Part shown: piece after piece, positions 9,075 through 16,376 of the stretch
How the letters are laid out: each line of letters begins with the position of its first letter
Position numbering within the stretch: the first letter of the stretch is position 1
Assembly: GCA_026004215.1 (NCBI GenBank)
Contig: BPIR01000003.1
Coordinates: forward strand, 62,001 to 126,000
Direction: 5' to 3'
Length of the DNA stretch: 64,000 bases
From: Candidatus Binatia bacterium
GTDB taxonomy: Bacteria > Desulfobacterota > Binatia > HRBIN30
The notes under the pieces: model-generated
The model's database searches: none
Seen by the model: the letters and a program-made list of their open reading frames with translations, nothing else
Told to the model about the DNA's origin: nothing
Made by a program: the position numbers and the translations under genes

Positions 9075-9896
9075 ATGCCGACGGCCCAACTTCGCGGCAG
9101 ACTGAACGTGCACTTCCTCGACGAGGGAGAAGGCTCTCCCCTCGTTTTGCTCCATGGCCTCGGCGGTAGCGCGCGAGTGTGGGACGAAGCAGCCGAGGGA
9201 TTTGTCCGTTACCACCGCGTGATTCGCCCCGATTTGCGCGGCTTTGGGCAGTCGGACCATCCCCCGGGCCCCTACGCCATCGAGGATTATACGGCCGACT
9301 TGGCGGCGTTGTTGGACCACCTGCGACTCGACCAGGCACACGTGCTGGGAATTTCGATGGGAGGAGTGATCGCGCAGCGATTTGTGTTGGATTACCCGGA
9401 ACGCGTGCGGTCGGTTGTTTTAGTGTCCACGTCCAGCGAAGTGGGCCCGCGAGCGCAAGCAGCTTGGCTGCGGCTTGCCGATTTGATCGAGTCGCGCGGC
9501 TTTGGCGAGGGTAGTGCGGACGCGAGTCGCTCGGTATCGCCGGCCTTTGCTGCCCGCTACCCGGAGAAGGTGCGCGCGTTGGGGGAGGCCACGCGGCAGT
9601 GCGATCCGCGCGCGTACGCGGCTGCGGCGCGGGCAGTGGCCGCGTATAATTTCACCGCGGAGCTCGCCCGAGTACGGCAGCCCGTGTTGATCTTGCAGGG
9701 GCTCGACGATCAGCTCACCCCGCCCGGGGGATCGGTCAAGATGGCGCGGGCATTGCCCCACGCACGGCTATTGTTCGTTCCGGAAGCTGGTCACAATCTG
9801 CCTATGGAACAGCCGCAAGCGTTCGTGTTCAGTGTGTTGGGTTTTTTAGGTGGGGTCGAGAACTGCGCCGCGAAAAACGGCGTACGGGACGACTGA
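9075..9896 (+). CDS. Alpha/beta hydrolase
   Basis: The 273-residue protein has the oxyanion segment LLHGLGG, the nucleophile motif GISMGG (Ser94), an acid-bearing LQGLDDQLTP strand and the catalytic His in EAGHNLP. This is the standard alpha/beta hydrolase triad, like lactone or ester hydrolases of the PcaD type. The substrate cannot be deduced. The start at 9075 removes a non-conserved in-frame extension from 8904. A PPOX-fold gene follows 15 bp downstream and may be cotranscribed. Confidence 0.85.
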   Translation: MPTAQLRGRLNVHFLDEGEGSPLVLLHGLGGSARVWDEAAEGFVRYHRVIRPDLRGFGQSDHPPGPYAIEDYTADLAALLDHLRLDQAHVLGISMGGVIAQRFVLDYPERVRSVVLVSTSSEVGPRAQAAWLRLADLIESRGFGEGSADASRSVSPAFAARYPEKVRALGEATRQCDPRAYAAAARAVAAYNFTAELARVRQPVLILQGLDDQLTPPGGSVKMARALPHARLLFVPEAGHNLPMEQPQAFVFSVLGFLGGVENCAAKNGVRDD

Positions 9897-9911
9897 AGGG
9901 AGAGGAGTCAT

Positions 9912-10376
9912 ATGGCCAGTCATCGGCGCAAGCAAATCGAAATGACCGAGGAAGAGCGCAAGATCTTTTTGGAACAGGCGCGTACCGCTGCCTTCTCCAC
10001 CATCGATCCGTGGGGATATCCCCACACCGTGGCGATGTGGTTTGCAATGGAAGATGGATGCCCGGTGATGACCACCTACGCGAAATCGCAAAAGGCGCGC
10101 AATGTGGAGCGCAATTCGAAGGTGGCTTTCATGGTCGAAGCCGGAGCGACCTACGATACGCTGAAAGGCGTGCTGATCCGGGGCGATGCCGAACTGGTCG
10201 GGGATTACGACTACACGGTGGCGGTCCTCAAACGCATTCACGAGAAAATGCTTGGCGCCCTGGTTCCCGCTGTGGAGGAGGCGATGCGGCAACAAGCGCG
10301 CAAACGCGTGGTCGTGCGCATCCGACCGGTACGTATCAGCAGTTGGGATCACGGCAAGTTGGGTGGAGTGTACTGA
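9912..10376 (+). CDS. PPOX-class / split-barrel flavin or F420-binding protein
   Basis: The 154-residue protein follows a GGGAGAGGAG ribosome site. The segment FSTIDPWGYPHTVAMWF and the strand pattern with KARNVERNSKVAFMVEA are typical of pyridoxamine phosphate oxidase-like split-barrel proteins. Members bind FMN or F420 and reduce varied substrates; others bind heme or have no known reaction. The function is therefore only assigned to superfamily. Confidence 0.82.
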   Translation: MASHRRKQIEMTEEERKIFLEQARTAAFSTIDPWGYPHTVAMWFAMEDGCPVMTTYAKSQKARNVERNSKVAFMVEAGATYDTLKGVLIRGDAELVGDYDYTVAVLKRIHEKMLGALVPAVEEAMRQQARKRVVVRIRPVRISSWDHGKLGGVY

Positions 10377-10382
10377 CCCAGA

Positions 10383-10425
10383 GCTTGGTCCAGTGAAAAC
10401 ACTCGTGCGCCCGCGCATAGAAGTG
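10383..10425. repeat. Dispersed 43-bp element, copy A
   Basis: This 43-bp stretch matches 14352-14394 at 37 positions. Shared parts are GCTTGGTCCA, TGAAAACACT and the palindromic core TGCGCC(C/T)GCGCA followed by TAGA. Similarity continues weakly on the downstream side. It lies 3' of a PPOX gene here and 5' of a stalk gene in copy B, so it is a mobile or repeated intergenic motif and not a gene part. Confidence 0.75.
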
Positions 10426-10478
10426 GCGGGGCATGGATGAGCATCGGTGGAGCGGCCGGTAAGCGGGCTGGGCGAGTG

Positions 10479-10506
10479 GGGCTGTGAGGGCCGAGGCCCG
10501 TAGCCC
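10479..10506. terminator. Terminator-like stem-loop
   Basis: GGGCT at 10479 and GGGCC at 10488 pair with GGCCC at 10495 and AGCCC at 10502, forming two stacked stems around a short loop. There is no T tract. The position between convergent genes is the main support. Confidence 0.35.
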
Positions 10507-10760
10507 AACTAGGTGAAGTGATCGCGTGCGCGTCCCGGCGCAGCGGAAACTCCGCCGTCAGCGCCGGTTGCACCGCCAAGAATCGACAACGGCGCTGGCG
10601 AATGGACACTCAGCGCAGCGAGCTCGCGTTGCCCGCGGCTCTCTTCTATGCCCAGGATCGAGCGCCTGTCCGACATGCCAGGGGCGGAAGGCGTCGCCCC
10701 AGGCACCAACGAGCGGGTACCGTTATGGCAGGACAAACGCTTCCAGAGCCGCGGCCCTGC

Positions 10761-11318
10761 TTACGGCGTGGGCGGTGGTTGGGTGGCAGTCGCTGGGGCG
10801 GGAAGCTGCAGGCTCGCGATCACCTTCTCCCACGTAGCCAGGAGTTCCTTGTAGCGCGGGTAGGGCGGAACGACACTGAGCAAGAACAAGTACTGGTGCT
10901 GGCCGTCCGACCAGCAGGCAAACCGATTTTCAAGCACAGCATCCGGGTGCCGTACTGTGAGGTAATTACGCCCGCCGATGGTTTTTTTTTCCCAAGTCTT
11001 CCACTGGGGGCCCAAACTTGTCTCCTCCTCTAGTCTGGCCCGGCAAGAATTGCTCGACTCGTAGACTTCTAGTGCGATGCCTACCGACCCTTCGGCTAAT
11101 GGGTTCCTCCCCCCTCCCCAGCGCGGATCATCAGGAGGCCATTCCTGGACAGCAAACCTCCGACAGTCAGGCGGCTGCGAGAACGGGGAAACGTACCAAC
11201 CGTCTGGGTACCACACCTTGTATCCATGGCACGGGTGGGTGAACCACGCAGCGTGTGTGCGGACGGAGTAGAGCACGCACAGCAGCACGGCACTAGCGAT
11301 CGCAACGGCTCGCGACAT
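10761..11318 (-). CDS. Exported protein of unknown function (YPDGW family, intact paralog)
   Basis: The 185-residue product has a signal peptide (residues 1-23, ending THA) and the motif HPCHGYKVWYPDGW soon after. The same HPxxGYxVWYPDGW start is found in the frameshifted gene at 12156-12810, so the two are paralogs. The pattern recalls small periplasmic or lipoprotein domains of the PsbP/LpqN kind, but no catalytic residues are evident. It is the last gene of a tight minus-strand operon of exported proteins that begins with the cohesin-like gene at 13993. Confidence 0.7.
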   Translation of the reverse strand: MSRAVAIASAVLLCVLYSVRTHAAWFTHPCHGYKVWYPDGWYVSPFSQPPDCRRFAVQEWPPDDPRWGGGRNPLAEGSVGIALEVYESSNSCRARLEEETSLGPQWKTWEKKTIGGRNYLTVRHPDAVLENRFACWSDGQHQYLFLLSVVPPYPRYKELLATWEKVIASLQLPAPATATQPPPTP

Positions 11319-11340
11319 GAGCGACTCCCTTCGTGTTCGT

Positions 11341-12159
11341 TCAAAAGAATCCGGGCGGCACCGCCGGACACCCGTTCAAGATTTCGTTGACCCCAGCCAT
11401 GATTTCGTCAATCGTGATGAATCCATCGGGTAGCCCAAATCCGGGCTCCAATTTGTAGTCGAGTGACAAACAGCGGTATGTCTCTTCCCCACCTCCGAAC
11501 GCGGCGCTGACTGCAACGATGGCATCGGAGATGGTGGGGTAGCCGTCACCGTTGCAATCGATGCAGCACCCACCGAACCATGTAAGGAAGTCGTTCCTAC
11601 CGTCGGAGAAGGCAATGCCTCCGAACTGCTGGTAAAAGGTTCTCACCCCGTTAGCCCAGTAGGCGCAGCGCGGGTCGGCACCAGCGGGACAATATTTCGC
11701 GGCAATCAGAGGGATGGTATCCCGCGGAAAATCTGAGAATGAGCAACGTGCCTGGATGTAGCAGCGGCCGAGCAGCCTGCTCACGTAGGACCAAGCTTGC
11801 TCCCAACTGCGAAATTGCCGGCAGCTGCATCCCGAGCTCGTGCAACTCATGATTCCCCATGCGTTCAATCGGCTGAGGCATGTTGCGGCCCTGGGATCGG
11901 TGGCGAAACGGGTTTCTTGTCCGGCGATGGCGAAGGGCAACCGCGGGTCGAGCCTCTCCCCCTTCCCGTAGAACCAGGCCAACGACGTGTGCTCTGTCCA
12001 GTTGCGGTGGAACACACTGTTCGGCGCTAGCTGGCCGATGACGCCAAGGAACTGAGGCACTGGGAAGCATGGTCCAGCGCCCGCGCTGAGCGCGCGGCCC
12101 AGGATGGCGAACGAGAACACACCGAAAACTTTCAGCGCCCACCAAGTTTTCCCTCTCAT
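11341..12159 (-). CDS. Secreted lysozyme-like (glucosaminidase/transglycosylase fold) protein with dockerin-type EF-hands
   Basis: The 272-residue protein has a signal peptide (about 1-28). A domain follows with PFAIAGQETRFATD (candidate catalytic Glu82), NAWGIMSC and a late IAAKYCPAGADPRCAYWANG block, arranged like glucosaminidase or lysozyme-type peptidoglycan enzymes. Residues 199-264 form a dockerin-like end: a clear calcium loop DCNGDGYPTISD, an irregular second loop and a final VNEILNGC. The family call is tentative. Its ATG overlaps the stop of the upstream frameshifted gene by 4 bp. Peptidoglycan cleavage or remodelling is inferred. Confidence 0.6.
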   Translation of the reverse strand: MRGKTWWALKVFGVFSFAILGRALSAGAGPCFPVPQFLGVIGQLAPNSVFHRNWTEHTSLAWFYGKGERLDPRLPFAIAGQETRFATDPRAATCLSRLNAWGIMSCTSSGCSCRQFRSWEQAWSYVSRLLGRCYIQARCSFSDFPRDTIPLIAAKYCPAGADPRCAYWANGVRTFYQQFGGIAFSDGRNDFLTWFGGCCIDCNGDGYPTISDAIVAVSAAFGGGEETYRCLSLDYKLEPGFGLPDGFITIDEIMAGVNEILNGCPAVPPGFF

Positions 12160-12810
12160 GGCTTACCCCTTGGGAACTGTAAGCTGTCGTACACGCGGCC
12201 CATGTCCTGGAGGAGTTGCCCGACGTCGACTCCAGGCCCGGCAACGGCAAAGCGCAACACGAAGCGTGACTGTCCGAGCTCCTTGCACGCCAGCATGTAC
12301 ATCACGGGCCACTGCCAGTACGGTTTGGCGTAGAACCAGTAGACCTGTACCTCTTTGCCGGCAGCCACAACTGTTTTCTCATCGAAGAAGGTCTCGAGTG
12401 CCAAATGTTCATAAATCTGTTCCCGGAGTAAGTCGCCACACGAGGTATCGGTCGCTTGCCTCCACACCGCGAGCTCCGTGTGGTCTTCGGGCAAAATCTT
12501 GCCATCACCGAGGTAGGCCTTGGGCCCGCAACTGGAAGCGACGAACAATCCCGGCCGTTCTTTGGCCGTGCGCTTTTGCACCAGTACGCTCACCCCGAGC
12601 GCGCGGAGGACATCCATGGATGCGGCGACCGGCTCGATGAGCTCGGGCGGGGAGTGCACCGTCCAGCCGTCGGGGTACCATACGGTGTAGCCGAGCTTCG
12701 GGATGGCGGAAGGTGGCTGCGGGGGCCCGTGTGGCGAAGCTCGACGCCACCGCTGCAGCCACTAGGCAGGACAGTGCGGTCTGGCTGAGATGGACGCGCT
12801 GCGATTTCAT
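12156..12810 (-). pseudogene. Exported YPDGW-family protein interrupted by a one-base frameshift
   Basis: Reading from the ATG at 12810 gives a signal peptide (MKSQRVHLSQTALSCLVAAA) and then AATFRHP. The frame then leaves the expected sequence. Dropping one base near 12699 restores HPKLGYTVWYPDGW, which matches the paralog at 10761-11318, and continues in the open frame to 12156. The remainder (168 residues) includes several Cys and Tyr/Trp-rich segments and an ending DSLQFP as in the paralog. This is either a recent frameshift or a sequencing error. The stop overlaps the next start by ATGA. Confidence 0.7.
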
Positions 12811-12831
12811 CTCTTCGCCTCCTGGTTCGTA

Positions 12832-13350
12832 TCACTCGCCCTGGATCGTGGCTTGGCGATGAAGGGCGGTGCGGGGTCCCGCGCGTGGCGCGGTGAGCGA
12901 GATGCCTGGCGGTGCCGGCAGCACGAAGCGAGCGATGCCCGTTCCACTGACCGCGCGCAAGTACCCACGCAGGCTGTGGCGGTGCACCCGCGCCCACAGG
13001 GTGGCTAGCGGCGTGCCGTCGTCACCGAGCACTACCCCATCGACACGATCGCTCCGGGTGCGCTCGAGCTGGAAAGAGCCGGCGCGGACGAAAGTGCCGC
13101 CGACGGACGCGATGCGACCCTGACACGCCGTATGCGAGCAGTGGATGTCCCATGCTTGCCAGGAATGCCACTGGCTTGCGTCCGGAGTACGACATCTGGT
13201 GCGAGAGCCGGGGGACGCGAGGGCCGGCATGCAGCCGCCCGACACAAGAGCCCAACGGCCGCTGACCGCGGAACCGACTCGCTTCGCCTCTTGCGCGCGC
13301 GCACGAGTGCAGAGAGTGATCGAGCCCACTCCAACGAGCGCGGCGCACAA
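12832..13350 (-). CDS. Hypothetical exported protein
   Basis: The 172-residue frame starts at TTG 13350 and ends 21 bp before the next gene. A hydrophobic stretch (ALVGVGSITL) ending in RARAQ looks like a signal peptide. An Arg-rich stretch just upstream (RRRHRLALL) would be a better n-region but has no start codon, so the true start is uncertain. The mature part contains several Cys and Trp residues and no recognised motif. Its place between the cohesin-like gene and the YPDGW gene with short gaps supports it being real. Confidence 0.5.
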   Translation of the reverse strand: MCAALVGVGSITLCTRARAQEAKRVGSAVSGRWALVSGGCMPALASPGSRTRCRTPDASQWHSWQAWDIHCSHTACQGRIASVGGTFVRAGSFQLERTRSDRVDGVVLGDDGTPLATLWARVHRHSLRGYLRAVSGTGIARFVLPAPPGISLTAPRAGPRTALHRQATIQGE

Positions 13351-13375
13351 CAGCGCGAGCCGGTGCCGCCTTCGT

Positions 13376-13993
13376 TCAGGGTGCGGCGGAACGCGCCGCC
13401 AGACGGCAAGGGCAGCGGCCCCGAGCCACAGCGGCGCCGGAGGCGCTACTCGATTGCCCTGGCGGCAGCAAGGCGCACACGGGGGCGCCAGGAGGCGCGC
13501 TCGGTTGCGCGATGGTGAGGGATCCGGATTCGACGCTCACCGGTAACGAGTTGGGTGCGGCATCTACGGCCATCGCGTTCGATAGCGTGAGGGAGACTGT
13601 ACGGCCGGGCGTGGCGGTGGAATAGATCGAGCCCGCGCAGGTCGCGATGGGACCATCCGGTAAGCGCGCACCGGCTGCGAGGCCGTCGGGTGTTGGCAAG
13701 AGGACGAGGCGCATTTTCCCGGGATTCCACGGGCTCCGCCCGGCACTGAGCATGAAGCCCAGCGCGGCCAGCGTGGGGTCGATGCTGCAGCCATCGAAAG
13801 CCAACACATCCTCTGGGATGCTGAGGTCCACTTGCAGCCCAACGGCGCGATTGCCGCTGTCGCTCGCAACCACGAGCACGGCCACAGGCCCTCCGGGTGC
13901 TGCGGACGCGGGCGGAACTGTGAGTATTAAGGCACTGGAAGGGATGGCCGAGAGCAGCGCCACTGCAGTTGCCACCATGGGTCGGCAAGCCAT
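13376..13993 (-). CDS. Exported cohesin-like domain protein
   Basis: The 205-residue product has a signal peptide (about 1-21) and a domain at residues 22-161. Its order of elements follows type I cohesins: a first strand with APGGPVAVLVVA, a central VGLQVDLSIPEDVLAFDG, then PGKMRLVLLPTPDG, a DGPIATCAG strand, PGRTVSLTLSNA and a last VSVESGSLTI. Cohesins bind dockerins, and many dockerin-type domains are encoded around it. The end after residue 165 is low-complexity; another frame here encodes a hydrophobic anchor-like stretch. It heads a five-gene minus-strand operon. The assignment rests on pattern only. Confidence 0.62.
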   Translation of the reverse strand: MACRPMVATAVALLSAIPSSALILTVPPASAAPGGPVAVLVVASDSGNRAVGLQVDLSIPEDVLAFDGCSIDPTLAALGFMLSAGRSPWNPGKMRLVLLPTPDGLAAGARLPDGPIATCAGSIYSTATPGRTVSLTLSNAMAVDAAPNSLPVSVESGSLTIAQPSAPPGAPVCALLPPGQSSSASGAAVARGRCPCRLAARSAAP

Positions 13994-14402
13994 TGTGAAC
14001 CCTCCTCGCCCGACTGCTTGCCAAAAAAAAAAATCAATAGTGAGCGGCGGTGCGAGGGGCGGATCCTTTTTGCCCGCATCCAGGCACCCTCACGGTGCAT
14101 TTCCACTCACAAGCGAGCGCAGCGATAGAAAGCGTCCAAGCAACTTGCGCAATCGGCGCCGTCCACTTCTGTCGTATGCCTCTTCCAGCGGGTGGGGGTG
14201 ATACGGCGAGTGTGCGCGCCCCGGGGCGCCGATCGGTGCTTTTTCGGCTTGTTTCTTTCGATGCACTTCCGGTTCTGTGGGGCCTGCGTCAGGGGCTGAG
14301 GTGATAGCAAGCGCGGTAGGGCGTACCGAGCGAGGCGGCGTGTTCCTTCGCGCTTGGTCCATTGAAAACACTGATGCGCCTGCGCATAGAGTTGTTTCCC
14401 TC
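13994..14402. other. Divergent intergenic region with copy B of the 43-bp element
   Basis: This gap separates the cohesin operon (minus) from the stalk genes (plus), so it should hold promoters for both. An 11-base A run lies just upstream of the cohesin gene. No gene is supported. In-frame upstream extensions of the plus gene look non-conserved. Confidence 0.5.
14352..14394. repeat. Dispersed 43-bp element, copy B
   Basis: It matches 10383-10425 at 37 of 43 positions and ends 8 bp before the chosen start codon at 14403. The palindromic core TGCGCCTGCGCA is kept with a compensated centre. Confidence 0.75.
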
Positions 14403-16367
14403 ATGGAAGAGCAGCGGTTGGGCGGGCGCCACGCAGGGTGCACGGGGCTCGCAATTGCAATTGGTGTCATACTGTGCGGCCTGCCAGCGGCGGGCGCCAC
14501 ACAGCCTTGCGTGAGTCCGGGGGAGCCCGCCGGAATCGTGCAAGCGGCGGTGGGCTATTTGTTCGGGGGAGTGGCGCTGTGCGAGTATCCAGACGAGAAC
14601 GGCGATGGGCGCGCCAGTGTGGCGGACTTGACGGCCCTGATCGCTCGCTTGGCACGGGAGATGGTTCCGACGGCCACCGTAACCGAAGCTCCGACGGCAG
14701 CGCCCACGTGGACGCGCACGGTGCCCGAACCCACCGAGACTCCGACCGCAACGGCGACCAGTCCGGCTACCCCCACGGCTACGGACTTACCGTCTCCGGT
14801 ACAGACACCGCTCGATTCTCCCACGCCAACCCTCGTGCCTTCGGAAACGTTTACGGCAACGTTCAGCCCGTCACCCCCGCCGACGCCGACCCCATCGGAT
14901 TCGCGCACACCGGTTCCGTCGCATCTCTGGACACTGACGCCCACACACACCGGTACGGCTACCGCGACGCGTACCGCTTCGGTGACCCGTACTGAAACGC
15001 CGACGGGCACAGCCACGCGCACACCAACGGCGTCGAATACGATTCCGCCGACACGCACTCGAACTGCGAGTGCAACGGTGACGCCGAGCCGCACCGAAAC
15101 GGCCACGCGTACGTGGACCGCAACTCCGTCCCCTTCGCCCACGCGCACCGAAAGCGCCACACCGACGCTTACTCGCTCGTGGACCTCCTCCCCGACGCTC
15201 TCCCCGACTTTAGGAGTCGCGCCTTCGGTTTCCGCGACGCCAACCGGTTCGGCCGTGCTCCCTACCGGCACGCCAACGCCGCCAACCCCGACTGCTGCCG
15301 TTACGGTAACCGCGTCGGTTACGGCGAGTCGCACCACGACTCCCAGCCGCACCCCCTCACCGACCTGGACCGCCTCCGCCACGCCAACACGGACAGCCAC
15401 TCGCAGTGCGACAGCCACACGTTCCTTTACTCTATCTCCTTCACCCACTCGATCCGCGACGTTTACGCGAACGCGGATGCCCACTTTGACCCCGAGCCCC
15501 ACACCCAGCGCCTCCATGACGCGGACGCCCTCGTGGACCCCTTCGCGCACGGCCACCGCGACGCCGTCGCGCACCCGCACCGCAAGCGCTTCGGCCACCC
15601 GAACTCCGAGTTGGTCCCCCACGCCCTCCGCGACGTCGAGCCGTTCGCCGACGCCGTCGAGAACGCCCTCTTTCAGCCCAACGTACACGCGCACACGCTC
15701 TGCCACACCCACAGCCACACCGAGTCCGGCAAGCATCGGTCCCAATGTTACCTTCTTTGGGATCGTCACCAACTTCGATGGCTGCGTCTTTTGCTGCGAT
15801 CCGCGCTGCCGCCGCACACCGACGCCGACCCCGGCCTTCGACGCGCTGGGGCGAAGAGTGTTTTTCGCTCCCAGTGGTCAGTTCATTATCGTGGTGGAAG
15901 CTCGGCCGGGTTCGAGCGGTGCACCGGTGGGGACTTCGCTGGAAGCGGGAGCTGACGGGCGCCCGGACTTGCAAATTCAGAACTCTCGCGACATGGGTAA
16001 TGGGAGCCTCACGGTGTGCGATACGGGTCCGCCGTCGCAAGGGGGTGGCGGCATGCCGGGACTGTGGCCGCCGAGTTTCGATCCGGAGAGTTTGTTCGTG
16101 ACCAATGCGCTGCTGGACTTTGCATGCCGCTTCGACCCGTCGGTGAGCGCCAGCGCTCCGTGTACACTGGTCGACGCGGGTCGTGAGCCCGCTCTAATTG
16201 TGGCGTCCTCCACCGCGCAATTTTGCGACTTCGTGGCAGCGACAGCGGCGTTTCCACCCGGCGAAAACCTCCTGACAGTGCGGGTACGTGACGTGTTGGG
16301 CAACCCGGGCCCCACAGCACAAATCGTTGTGCGAGTGGCCACGCCGACTCCGACCCCCGGCACCTGA
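14403..16367 (+). CDS. Giant Thr/Pro-stalk exported protein with N-terminal EF-hand and Cys-rich C-terminal domain (paralog 1)
   Basis: The 654-residue product starts at ATG 14403 with a signal peptide (GLAIAIGVILCGLPAAGA). One EF-hand, DENGDGRASVAD (residues 64-75), follows and resembles half a dockerin. Then comes a Thr/Pro/Ser stalk of about 355 residues. The C-terminal domain (about 446-645) contains DGCVFCCDPRC, SGQFIIVVEARPGSSG, LTVCDTGPPS and FPPGENLLTVRVRD. The gene at 16377 is its tandem paralog with the same plan. The stalk probably holds the C-terminal domain away from the cell. No ribosome site is clear. Confidence 0.75.
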   Translation: MEEQRLGGRHAGCTGLAIAIGVILCGLPAAGATQPCVSPGEPAGIVQAAVGYLFGGVALCEYPDENGDGRASVADLTALIARLAREMVPTATVTEAPTAAPTWTRTVPEPTETPTATATSPATPTATDLPSPVQTPLDSPTPTLVPSETFTATFSPSPPPTPTPSDSRTPVPSHLWTLTPTHTGTATATRTASVTRTETPTGTATRTPTASNTIPPTRTRTASATVTPSRTETATRTWTATPSPSPTRTESATPTLTRSWTSSPTLSPTLGVAPSVSATPTGSAVLPTGTPTPPTPTAAVTVTASVTASRTTTPSRTPSPTWTASATPTRTATRSATATRSFTLSPSPTRSATFTRTRMPTLTPSPTPSASMTRTPSWTPSRTATATPSRTRTASASATRTPSWSPTPSATSSRSPTPSRTPSFSPTYTRTRSATPTATPSPASIGPNVTFFGIVTNFDGCVFCCDPRCRRTPTPTPAFDALGRRVFFAPSGQFIIVVEARPGSSGAPVGTSLEAGADGRPDLQIQNSRDMGNGSLTVCDTGPPSQGGGGMPGLWPPSFDPESLFVTNALLDFACRFDPSVSASAPCTLVDAGREPALIVASSTAQFCDFVAATAAFPPGENLLTVRVRDVLGNPGPTAQIVVRVATPTPTPGT

Positions 16368-16376
16368 GGTTGCGCG

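Larger units (their letters stand above)
10377..10760. other. Intergenic region between convergent genes
   Basis: No gene is supported. The gap holds copy A of the 43-bp dispersed element (10383-10425) and the stem-loop at 10479-10506, which may act as a terminator for one or both convergent transcripts. Confidence 0.5.

Noticed and set aside
14555..15817. 420-residue open frame on the minus strand
   Set aside because: It is again the mirror of a Thr/Pro stalk with Val/Gly-rich text.
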